This document shows positions 37,008 to 49,400 of a stretch of 64,000 nt of DNA, in pieces. Made by a program: the position numbers and the translations under genes. Each line of letters starts with the position of its first letter. Position 1 is the stretch's first letter. The stretch is from Xestospongia bergquistia (lineage: Eukaryota; Porifera; Demospongiae; Haplosclerida; Petrosiidae): contig OZ014411.1 in the NCBI GenBank assembly GCA_963965975.1, forward strand, positions 21,108,446 through 21,172,445, written 5' to 3'. The notes under the pieces were generated by a model. That model made no database searches, was not told where the DNA came from, and saw only the letters and a program-made list of their open reading frames with translations.

Positions 37008-37192
37008 GGGTCCTTCTTGGTGTAACTTCTATGATGATGTAACTTGTACTATGATGATGACATCACTATGTGTCATAAGGTTTGGTTTAGGGTGTAGGTG
37101 ATGGATTTAGATTATGTCATCATATATGATGACATCACTACCTGTCATTTAATGATGATGTCATCAGAGTGAAGTTGCACCAAGAACCACCC
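37008..37192. mobile_element. 185-bp hAT-like MITE, copy 3
   Basis: Target duplication GAGATTAA at 37000-37007 and 37193-37200. Carried along with the unit duplication, not a fresh insertion. Confidence 0.9.
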
Positions 37193-40100
37193 GAGATTAA
37201 CAAGACATATCATGTAATGTAATATGTCATGATATTTTGAACAACATGTGAGTAATATATAACTAATTGTATACTAGATATTTATATTACATTTTATGTA
37301 CAACTCTATAATACTTAAGCTATCATGAAGAGAATATTTCACATTAGGTCAACCTGGACATTTCACATTAAGTAAACCTAGACACTTTACAGTAGGTTAA
37401 TCAGGACACTATTTAAACTAGAGAACAAAGAAAAATAAAAACAAAGATGACAAAAGCAAAAAAATACACACATACATACATACATAACATGTGCTCCAAG
37501 AGGATGTCTGGGTAAGCATAGTACACCATTTAGAAAATGAAACTATATAATGTAGTTCCATGTCCTTTTAAGTTTACTGTTTGTAGTGAATTATATTTAC
37601 AAGTTCTGTATTCGTTATTCCATTATCTTGTGATTGTATTGGACAGTCTTCATTGTCTTGTTGATATAATAAATATATTAATACTAATAATATAATTAGT
37701 ATTGTGACAAGGAGTATTGAGATGTGAAGATTATGTAATAATGACAAGCATGAATTACCACATTGTGTACATATACATCTATTGAAATGTGTTATCAACA
37801 ACTAGCCTACTTTTAAAAGCATGAGCTAATGTTAGTGATTCAATGACTATAGTAATGACCACAACAAATTATTGTATGTGCATAGTAAACATGAGGTCAA
37901 TTACAATGCAATGTAATAATAATATATTACTACTATTACCTTAAAATCAATATATTACTAATACAATTTAATATAGTCTTACTATATTCTGCTTTTGTCT
38001 TTCATGAGGTTATAGCTCTAGCTGTTGATGCTAATTTGATAAAGCTTTTAACGTTATGAAAAAAGATGTGATAGCAATGTTATACTTTAATTTTAAAATG
38101 TGAAATTATTCAATTCATTTTAAAAAAGTCAATTACAGTTACCTCAACATTGAAATTGTCTATTACTATTGACAGAAGCTATAGTGATGTGATTACAATC
38201 CTTGTTATAATGAAAATTATAATTGTAGTGGTAACCTGTGATGTGCTACTATAAACTACTATACTTATTAGTAATATTAATAGCTGGACAGTTTATAGTA
38301 ATATCACTTGTATGGTTGTCTAAGATACATTATTGTCATAGTTACTTGTTTGTAATAGCAACATGTGATATTGATGTATTACTGTAAATGACTATATTTC
38401 GTTAATATTGATAGCTGGACAATTGATAGAAGCTGTTGTTCAACAATAACTCAGTTTATAGTTTATAATTAAAGCTTCGATAGAAAGTTGTAACACTAAT
38501 TAAATTCATTGATTGCCCGGTTGCCTAGTTGAGCGAGCTAGCCCTTTTTCCTTTTGTAATAAGCTGGGTGTCTATATACATAACACCATAATATTGTTAG
38601 GATTACATACCTTACAGGATAGACTTTGTTTGTATTTATCAACTTTGGTATCAACAAAATATCAAATAAAAATTTAGTGAAGCAGAGACTATATATAGTA
38701 TTATATAGAACAACAACTAAAATATGTGTAACCATGGAAACTGAGATTAATATTCATGAATTTTAAAAGTGAAGTTTAAACTAACAAAATTTTCCTAATT
38801 TATGGTATATTTGTTATTATTATTATTAGAATTAATTTTTTAATTAGAATGAGCAATAACTCAAAATAATAAGTGGAAAAATATTTACCTAAAGAATTTT
38901 TGTGTGTGTTATGTCAGTATCATATATGTACATGTATGTATATGTACATATATATATGTGTATAGGATGTCACTGTTAGCCTGTAGTAAACAAGATGATG
39001 CCCTCATGGTAACTATGTAGTAAACAAAATTTTTGTGAAAGTGGGAGAGACAAGGACTATCAGGTACAAACAGTATTATGGCTTTTGAAGATATTGGCTG
39101 ACTCTAGTCTCACAGTCATATCCAACTATATAATTGAATGGTGGATATATCCATGCATTCTTATATCATAGTAGTTGGGTTTGGCTTGTAAACTAACTAA
39201 TTCAGTATTTTTCCACTTGACATGATAATATACTTAATAATATTCGAATTCTATGACAAAGTTGCCAGTAATGCATGCTATCACCAACATTTATTATCAC
39301 TATCATACTGTGTTTTTCAATGGGGTAGCTGTAAATCTTCAACCCCTCCTCCATGTATGGTTAGCTGTGGCCACTCTTGATCTCAATTTAAGACCTATAC
39401 CTTTAGATAATTCTATAATTGTACTTAATAACTAAGTAAACTGTATAAATGAGAGATAAGTTCAATATATTGTCATGATGTTTGCAAGTGAATTGAAACA
39501 GACAGACCCCTATAGATAATGTTGGAATCAACAATTGTTTCTGAATACTATAAAGCCCCATTATTATATGTGTATGAAATGCAAGTTTGCGATCAACTAC
39601 TGTGGCAATGTCATAATCATGCACTCACTTCAATGCACATTCTCAATAGATCCTGTATATTCATTCTGTTCGGATTATGTAAAATAGCATAAAGAAGCTT
39701 ATGGCATCCTGTTTTGATAATTTTATTATTGTCTCTATATTAATTAATCCATTATATACGATAGACGTAAAAAAAACGTCACGTAATAAAGTGCTCGTTA
39801 ATACGGTAGACGTATTTTTACGTCCAGCAATTTCGCTCTCTTTTCTAACAGAAATCTTATAGCTAGCTCACTAAAATTTTATATTAAACAAGTATAAGGT
39901 ATATTAGTATAAAATATACAGTCTATAGTTATTTCTTCCTAGTACTGAACCAGAACGTGCCTTTCAAGTCGATTCATTTCTACGAACGTCCAAAAGATAC
40001 AGATATTTTTCTCATTTTCGTACGTTCTAGCAACCTGTAAAGGGTTGTATAGTCTATTATAATTGTGAAAATACACGTGCAGTGTATGATCAGGTTTAGT

Positions 40101-40768
40101 GTAAACTGCAACCCTTCCATCCACTGTATTGAAATAAAATGCACTAAAGTGCTTAACCGCGCTGCGGTCTTATCCCATTCAAGTGACGTATCTCACGTGA
40201 TGCCCAAGATGATTATTGATGACTCAGCATTTCTCTTCAATCAAAAGCTTTGCCTTTTAGTGCGTCTACTGGGTACTTTGTACTCTAATTGACAAAAGGT
40301 CCAATACTTTCCAACTTCTTAGTAAAAGTTAGTGATTCTCCAATGACAGCTATGGTGCTAGTACTTTTAGATCACCTTCAATGTATCGACAAAGATAACT
40401 GCCAAAAATTAGTAAAACTGTCATCCAAAGAAGTATTTTGGGCAAAATTCTCACTTTAAAAAGTTAGAAAATGTCATAAACTGTATGCAGGAGGTTTTTA
40501 TTGAATTTTCGAGTCTTCACTGAAAGCTGTGCTTTTTTTCAAAGGTTTTTCAGACTTTTAAAGCTTTTTCTTCGTTTCATGCTCCTTTTGGCAGTATTTT
40601 TAAGAAGTACAGAAGTTTTGCTACCGTCCACTATAGTTTGGTGGCTACCAGTGCCTTGTTTGCCGAGTTAAACCAGTTCAAAGCCATTTGCCTGGGTAAC
40701 AGACACACACACTACAGTAACTTCGCTAATCGCCATGCGCCCACGCACAGCGAGGTTAATTATTGATC

Positions 40769-41050
40769 TCAAGCACTTTCTTTAGCTGATTTTGTCACAC
40801 CTAGATCATCAAGATTGACTAGTGATGGTTTATTGGCAGGAGATGTAGATATGTCAGTGAAATCACACTCAACAGGAGTCCAAGTAGTCAACTGCAAAAT
40901 ATTTAAAATTGGTTAACAATATTCCATTAATTGTACCTTTTTTTCAAGATCCACCAGCTTTTGGTGGAATTCATCCAAAGCTGTCTTAATATAATTTGAT
41001 AGATAATAAAAGAAAGCAACCACTGCTGCAATAAAGAAAAACCAAAACAT
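40769..41050 (-). pseudogene. Truncated type II membrane-protein paralogue, unit 3
   Basis: Identical in structure to the unit 2 copy. Confidence 0.65.
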
Positions 41051-42325
41051 CTCTAATAATTGAGAGAATATTTATACCCTTCAATTCACTGAGACCACTC
41101 TATATGATGTAAGAATACAGACAAGCTCTTTTCTTCTTTAGCTTTTCAGTATTTAGTCTAAAGTCTAACTGTGACAATTTATGACTTATAGTACTTTTTA
41201 TAATAATATTAGATCTACTTAATAATTAACCTTTCCCTCTATCCAAGTGAATACAAGCATATCATTCTCTCAATTATTAGTGCTATTAAACTAGACTCAC
41301 CTCATGCAAAGTACAATGTTGGTATTCCTTATTTCATACCTTAAACATCGTCATTGCTACATGATAATGGTGATAATAATGAAACTAATTAAGTATATAA
41401 GTTTTATTAAATCATTGACCTTGTTTTAATGATATTATGCACTATTTAAATATGTGCATATAATAATTTGAGGTTGAGCTTTTTTTCTAACCATAATTAA
41501 TGCTGAGTGCATGAATAACTTGAATGTTCTAATACATCTGGTAAATATGTATGGTCTCAGCCAAAAGCTGAGACCATGAACATACAGTCATTATTAACTA
41601 AGAAAAAGAATTCCTTGTGATGTGTAGCCATAGTATATTGGCTTTTAAGTGATTACAACAATATCCTGTTGACACCTGGAAATGCAATTTGCTTGTATTT
41701 CAAAACATTCTTCAATCATGGATCACTTCACATATTTCCATATTGCACCTTGTACATTGGAATTATCATTATCATATCTGATTGATTTCATGTTATATTG
41801 AATAGTTAAAATACAACTTGTACCATGAAGTTGTGACAAGGTCTTCCAGAAGAATGGTTGGTAATATTACATAACACCTAATAGATACCATTAAAATATA
41901 CTAAATGATTCTTTTTAAATTCTGATGTGTACCTTCACAGCATAGATACTAGTCATGAGGTTGCTGACAAAATTTCTCTCTTCAAATAGCCACATCAATT
42001 ATTAGTAAAAATATTTTCTGTATAACCACCAAATATACACTAGCTTTTGAAACTATAAAATTATTAAAATGAATTCTACTATTTATACTATAGGTTATTA
42101 AAGTATCTGTGAATAGAAATTATGTACATACACAGACACACTCATACTTGATGATATATAGTAATTATTGTTATTTGAAGATTGTCTTCAGGGACAACAT
42201 AACAACATCCAATGTATCATATAGTTTAACAACAACTACAACGAACTACTTAGATAGAAACTATTTCTGATATAACTGCCATAAAATATAATAATAATAA
42301 AATTAACAAGTAACTTTCATGATTG

Positions 42326-44319
42326 TTAGTAATCAGTACCAGCAAAAGAAGACTTCTCTCCTAATCCCTCAGGTCCCAAACTCATATAACCTCCATCAAC
42401 AGGTAGATCAGTGCCTGTAATAAATGAAGCATCATCTGAGAGAAGAAAACAAATAGCAGAGGCAACTTCTGATGTTTCACACAAGCGACGTGGCATATGA
42501 AAAGGTCCCCATATTGGTTCCCACTTTTCACGATCACCTTTAGCAGCTTTAGATACTTCAGGCGACCACACCCATGCTGGACTAATGGAATTGACACGAA
42601 TATTTTCAGCAGACAAGTCTAATGCCATACATCTTGTCATTTGTGCTATAGCACCTTTAGTAGAGGCATACGTCCAGCGTATAGGTTGTGCACGAAAGGC
42701 TGAAATACTAGCAATATTAACAACTGCTTTACCATATTTCCCAGCAATTGATTTCATAGGATCATAACATGCTTGAACCATATTTGCATATCCTGTGACA
42801 TTTACACTGAAACTTTTGTCCCAATCTTTTTTGTTAGCTGCAAGTCCTTTTGATCCGAAATAAGCAGCACAATTTATTAAATAATTAAGAGAATTGCCTC
42901 GTTTATGAATGAATGCCAAAACTGATTCTATACAGCTTTGTTTGTCAGATATATCAACATTATAATAATCAACAGGTGAACCAGCTTTAGATAGATCAAC
43001 TAAAAAAGAAAATAGACAATAGGTAATTATAAGAGACTATTAAATGTTTACAATATTAAACTCTTTGAATAAACATACATTAGTTTAGCAACATTGTACT
43101 TATTATAAACTCTAGGTCTACGTATACATATTGTGTTTTTATCTAAAATATATTCATAGATATTAGCTAGACTTGATATAAATAGGTGGTACCTACCATA
43201 TCTTTAAATTCAAGACAACATATAATGTTGAATGCATTCTATAAATTAGTGTCTGATTTGCTAATTGTGCTACATGTTATAAGAACTCACCAAACATATT
43301 AAATGTCTGTCCGGTACATTATTCCATTAATGATTTAGGGAGGCAATTCTTTGGCTTAAGATATCTAGATCCCAATGCTAATGCTAATGTTTTATGTAAC
43401 TAATGTGTACAAACCAAAACATCTAATTCTTGTAAAAAGTTTAGCATGATACACACACACACATATATATATATGTATAAATTAACTTTCATTGTCTGCG
43501 TGTGTTTGTGTGACAAATTCTGAAATATGAAACAAAATTCACATCCTGTTGAAATCTCTAAAATCTACCTACCATAATAGTCAGACCCACAACATCTATG
43601 ACTTGATGAATGGAAAGAATCTGAGGAACTCTAACAAAACATTTCTTTATATCACATGAAAGACTATAGCCAAATCAAATTACAGGATATTCAATTACAT
43701 TTACATTACGTGTTGTTATTATAGAACTTTTTATTAACAAAAAAATCAAAATGTCACATTAGACAATAATGACTAGCTAATCGATCATTTGCAATGTCTG
43801 TTTTGTTATATTCTACAAACACATTATGTCATATAAATTGCAAACCCTTACGTTAAAGTTTTGAGTTCCGAGTCTTCCGACCATCATTATGTCTTTATTA
43901 GAGTTCCACAAACTTTATCTGTCATTCAGTCATTAGGGTTGAGTCTGGCTCACAAGATTAACTAACACACTATGAACTGTTTAGTGGTCATAATGTATGT
44001 GCATATATTATTGAATGATTTAGTTGAATGGTAAACAAACCTGCTACTTTTTGCCCAGCTTCTCTGTTAATATCAAATATTGCCACAATAGCGCCTTCAT
44101 TAGCCAATCTCTCAACTGTAGCTCTACCAATACCAGATGCTCCTCCTAAATGACAGACAAATTGAGGACAGGATCTTTGAATTCGTAGTAGTATGCAACT
44201 TTAATCAGCTTCAGCTGTCGTTCAGTGTAATATTATGTAGTATAATAATCACCCTACTTACCTGTAACTACGGCAGTCTTTTTAAGAAACCTTCTAGAGG
44301 CAACAGCCAAGCCAGACAT
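42326..44319 (-). CDS. SDR, array copy 3
   Basis: Exons 44262-44319, 44041-44145 and 42326-42999; 278 residues. It matches copy 1 at the informative sites, with intact GASGIG loop, S152 and YASTK. Copies 1 and 3 are the two likely functional genes. Intron 2 has private differences (for example AAAATAGAC after the exon 3 acceptor), so it is not a simple assembly repeat of copy 1. It lies 232 bp past the stop of the neighbouring bHLH-PAS cassette. Confidence 0.88.
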
Positions 44320-44550
44320 TTTCTGTCTGCTAAATAGCTTTAGCGAGGGTGTGGCTCGTTTAAATTAAATTCCATTTGTGAATCACCAAAATTAATAAAC
44401 AATATGTGTACATGACAACAATCACCTCACTATTATTATTATAATCACTATTATAATTCAGTCCTCAACACATTACAAGGTACATGTTAAACCTCAAAAT
44501 AAAAACAAAAAGACAGTAATAATTAGATTTTATATTGCAAGGAGATATAG

Positions 44551-45360
44551 CTATGTCTTTATTTCTGATATATTTGTTGTATTATCAGTTGTAGGACTAA
44601 CAGTACAGTTATTATCTAATTGATATATGTCTGAGACAACAATATGACTTAAAAAATTAGAGGATAATGGAGATGGAGGAGAAGGTACTGGAAAAGGTTC
44701 CTGTGCTCTTCGTATAGTACTACTAGTTAATTTAGAGTCATCACTAGAGGAAGTGATAGAGAACTATATTCTTAAGTCACTATTAAATACAATTGAATAA
44801 TAGGTCTTATACAATAACCAGATACAAGTATATACAGGTATGTGTCAAGTATATGAATGGATAGTGACTTACATTATGACATAGTTGACGCATACTACAT
44901 ATGATGGGTGGCCTGAGTGTTTATCATATATAATGACACCTCTCGACTGCATCCAGACATATTCACCAAATTTGTTTAAGAACCGATAATATCCACTTAA
45001 ACCCTCTCCTCTCTGCATCACTATATAACAAACAAATTGTTTATATAAACTTAAGATGTGACAATAAGGAAACTCCACCCATGAACTTTTGTAAATCCTA
45101 AAACATGAGTGTCTATTACAAAAAAGTATTATATTATATAATTCTATTTTTATTTCATAGCACATTAACTAATTTTGAGGAGGTTGTGGTTTAGGGGTGT
45201 GGTTTATCTATAATGGTAAATTTATATGGGTTAGTTCTAATGTTATTACTTACTTTCTTTTGCACATTCTAATGTAGTATTCACGTCGTCATGGTGATGA
45301 AACTCAAATGGTACGTGTCCAATAAAATCAGTAGCTTCAAATCCTAACAACCTTGTGAGC
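44551..45360 (-). pseudogene. bHLH-PAS 3' cassette, frame open, unit 3
   Basis: Exons 7-9 are open. Between exons 9 and 8 it has variants typical of the broken cassette type (ACTATATTCTTAAG, GTGTCAAGTATATG), then returns to its own type (CCTCTCGACTG). This mosaic suggests gene conversion. Confidence 0.78.
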
Positions 45361-45987
45361 CTACAAGTAAACACAATATAATAGAGAGATTAACAAGACA
45401 TATCATGTAATGTAATATGTCATGATATTTTGAACAACATGTGAGTAATATATAACTAATTGTATACTAGATATTTATATTCCATTTCATGTACAACTCT
45501 ATAATGCTTAAGCTATCATAGTTATTATTCCACTCTACATTCCTATTATAACAAACTTGGTCATATTCATTAGGTCTTAAGTGTATTGTTCTGAGCCTTT
45601 CTATAAAGATTATAACTAATGTTATGTAGTAATAATTATATGATGACCTAACAGTTATTGTCTAAAGTATCAAAGCAACATGTCCTAATATAAATGTTTA
45701 CCTAATATAAATAGTGTCCCAGTTCATCTAATGAACTAAAAACCTCATATTAAAATCTATTGGAGCTATAACAAACTTATAACAATATGTTATAGTTGAG
45801 CGAAACACGATTTTGATAATTATTTTCAAAATTTTGAACTCATTTATATATGAATATATTAAGAAGTAATAAATTGAAAATGAATGCTAGAGTGATTATA
45901 TGATTCAATAAAGAAAACAACTTTAGTTTATTTAAATTCTTCAATTTGCAACTTTTAAAAAATGATTTGGTTGAATGGTAAGCAAAC

Positions 45988-46266
45988 CTGCTAGTTTTTG
46001 TCCAGCTTCTCTGTTAATATCAAATATTGCCACAATAGCCCCTTCACTAGCCAACCTCTCAACTGTAGCTCTACTAATACTAGATGCTCCTCCTAAATGA
46101 CATACATATTGGGCAAAGGATCCTCGAATTTGTAGTAGTATGCAACTTTAATCAGCTTCTGCTGTCGTTCAGTGTAATATTATATAGTATAATAATCATC
46201 CTATTTACCTGTAACTACGGCAGTCTTTCCAAGGAACCTTCTAGAGGCAACAGCCAAGCCAGACAT
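45988..46266 (-). pseudogene. SDR exon 1-2 fragment, unit 3
   Basis: Exons 46209-46266 and 45988-46092 with the GASSIS loop. Its start is 232 bp from the stop of the full bHLH-PAS gene, which keeps the ancestral SDR/bHLH-PAS spacing. Confidence 0.85.
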
Positions 46267-46498
46267 TTTCTGTCTGCTAAATAGCTTTAGCGAGGGTGTG
46301 GCTCGTTTAAATTAAATTCGATTTGTGAATTTCCAAAAATAATTAATAACAAGGAATATATCTATATGTTATTTGACAATAATCACCTTTGCATTACACT
46401 TCAGTCCTCAACACATTACAAGGTACATGTTAAACCTCAAAATAAAATAAAAACAAAAAGACAGTAATAATTAGATTTTATATTGCAAGGAGATATAG

Positions 46499-49400
46499 CT
46501 ATGTCTTTATTTCTGATATATTTGTTGTATTATCAGTTGTAGGACTAACAGTACAGTTATTATCTAATTGATATATGTCTGAGACAACAATATGACTTAA
46601 AACATTAGAGGATAATGGAGATGGAGGAGAAGGTACTGGAAAAGGTTCCTGTGCTCTTCGTATAGTACTACTAGTTAATTCAGAGTCATCACTAGAGGAA
46701 GTGATAGAGAACTATATTCTTAAGTCACTATTAAATACAATTGAATAATAGGTCTTATACAATAACCAGATACAAGTATATACAGGTATGTGTCAAGTAT
46801 ATGAATGGATAGTGACTTACATTATGACATAGTTGACGCATACTACATATGATGGGTGGCCTGAGTGTTTATCATATATAATGACACCTCTTGACTGCAT
46901 CCAGACATATTCACCAAATTTGTTTAAGAATCGATAATATCCACTTAAACCCTCTCCTCTCTGCATCACTATATAACAAACAAATTGTTTATATAAACTT
47001 AAGATGTGACAATAAGGAAACCCCACCCATGAACTTTTGTAAATCCTAAAACATGAGTGTCTATTACAAAAAAAGGAGTATATTATATAATTCTATTTTT
47101 ATTTCATAGCACATTAACTAATTTTGAAGAGGTTGTGGTTTAGGGGTGTGGTTTATCTATAGTGGTAAATTTATATGGGTTAGTTCTAATGTCATTACTT
47201 ACTTTCTTTTGCACATTCTAATGTAGTATTCACGTCGTCATGGTGATGAAACTCAAATGGTACGTGTCCAATAAAATCAGTAGCTTCAAATCCTAACAAC
47301 CTTGTGAGCCTACAAGTAAACATAATGTAATAGAGAGATTAACAAGACATATCAGATATGCCATGATATTTTGAACAACATGTGAGTAATATATAACTAA
47401 CTGTATACTATATATTTATATTCCATTTTATGTATAACTCTATAATGCTTAAGCTATCATAGTTATTATTCCACTCTACATTCCTATTATAACAAACTTG
47501 GTCATATTCATTAGGTCTTAAGTGTATTGTTCTGAGCCTTTCTATAAAGATTATAACTAATGTTATGTAGTAATAATTATATGATGACCTAACAGTTATT
47601 GTCTAAAGTATCAAAGCAACATGTCCTAATATAAATGTTTATTTAATATAAATAGTGTCTCAGTCCATCTAATGAACTAAAAACCTCATATTAAAATCTA
47701 TTGCAGCTATAACAAACTTATAACAAAATGTTATAGTTGAGCTAAACACTATTTTGATAATTTTTTCAACATTTTGAACTCATTTACATAATATTAATAT
47801 ATGAATGTTTAAGAAGTAAGAAATTGAAAATGAATGCTAGAGTGATTATATGATTCAATAAAGAAACAACTTTAGTTTATTTAAACTCTTCAATTTGCAA
47901 CTTTTAAAAAATGATAAAGTAAAACAATAAGTGAAAGATAATTTGTAAGTTGATGTTTTATTTTAATAAGTCTCATTCACTGTCAATCATTGTACATACC
48001 TCATTGGCATTTTAATGATTACAGTAATAGTTACTACACATAGTTTTAGATTACAGCTGCTGTTTGTTCATAAAATTACAATTAGATACAATAACATTCC
48101 TTATAAAGACACATTATGTCTCATCTATTTCTCTCCTCCCTCTTGTTTCTCTCTTGAACTTACTGTTATCTTTCAGGGAAGCTATGTAAACAACTTCTAA
48201 TAGGGTGGAGCTAGTAGTACAGTTACTATATAAGTGATCAACTACTCCATTGTGATATTACACCTCAAGTTATGGACTTATTAGGTAAGTGAAATGTTAT
48301 GTAATATACTATGTAACATTAAAGGATCAGCCTGTTCTGTTATAATGTTATACTTCAAAGAGTAATACCAGATTGGATATCTACATATGATTTGTAGACT
48401 GATGCTTGTTATTACTATCAAATGTTATACATTTAATTTAAACTGATTGATTTAAGTGCAACTCTATTACTACAAATATCTGGAGCGAAAAATAAATTTT
48501 ACAGAGGCTCACTAGCTATGTTTAAAATAGTTAACTGTATTTATAACAGGAGACACTATTACTGCATAATTTTAAATTATTGGTTTGGTCTGCTAAAGAA
48601 GTCTAGATGCTGTATTCCTTAGCTGTCTCCATGAATGGAAGTTCAATATATATACCTCTACTATTAACAGGATCATTACATAATAGGTGCTATATTGCTG
48701 GACTATTCTGTAATTAATAAAGTTTTAAAAACTATTCAATATGTCTATCATTTATAGCATGTATTTATTGTCACTGGATAATTCACATTTCTTTCCATAG
48801 AGTACATCCCCCCAGTCACGATGACTCATTTTCTCATCTCAATACTCCTTGTCACAATACTAATTATATTATTAGTATTAATATATTTATTATATCAACA
48901 AGACAATGAAGACTATCCAATACAATCACAAGATGATGGAATAAAGAACACAGAACTTGTAATATAGACAGTGAAATGAAAAAACTAACAGTCTATTGTA
49001 ACTATATATTGAACATGTAATTACATGTATAATCATTGTATGTAATGAGTGTTTGAGTTATCTATATTTTAAACAAATATTTCAATGCCATATTAATTTA
49101 AATAAATCAGAATGAATTCAGTGAAAACAATTCACAGACAATATTGCTTATACTAGTACATGCATAGTTTGGGTGATTATGACAGATACCTCACAAGTTC
49201 ATTAATGTGTACTACATCATTTTACTACCAATACAAAGAGGATAGAAAGGCTTTCAGTACTAGTAGCTCAACTGTTTGCACTGTCAGTTCATACCAACAA
49301 TTAGACACAGGCACATTGTGAGGAGAGTTAACATAAGCTATATAGGAAAACAGAGGCAAGCACCACGACACAGCAATTGTGAAATAAAAGGTAACTGACA

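Larger units (their letters stand above)
17870..47915. repeat. Tandem array of a ~10.33 kb unit
   Basis: Landmarks recur at offsets of 10,333-10,337 bp: SDR stop codons at 21656, 31993 and 42326; SDR starts at 23647, 33984 and 44319. Unit 1 is about 17870-28204, unit 2 about 28205-38537, and unit 3 runs from 38538 until it merges into the bHLH-PAS gene's own intron near 47,915. Units 2 and 3 are almost identical; unit 1 differs slightly. All coding copies are on the minus strand. Near-identity means either very recent duplication, ongoing homogenisation or partly an assembly artefact. Confidence 0.92.

Noticed and set aside
46499-46691. HIF-alpha oxygen-dependent degradation motif in the C-tail
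   Set aside because: No LxxLAP or equivalent is present in the 64-residue tail; the proline-rich stretch VPSPPSPLSS does not match.
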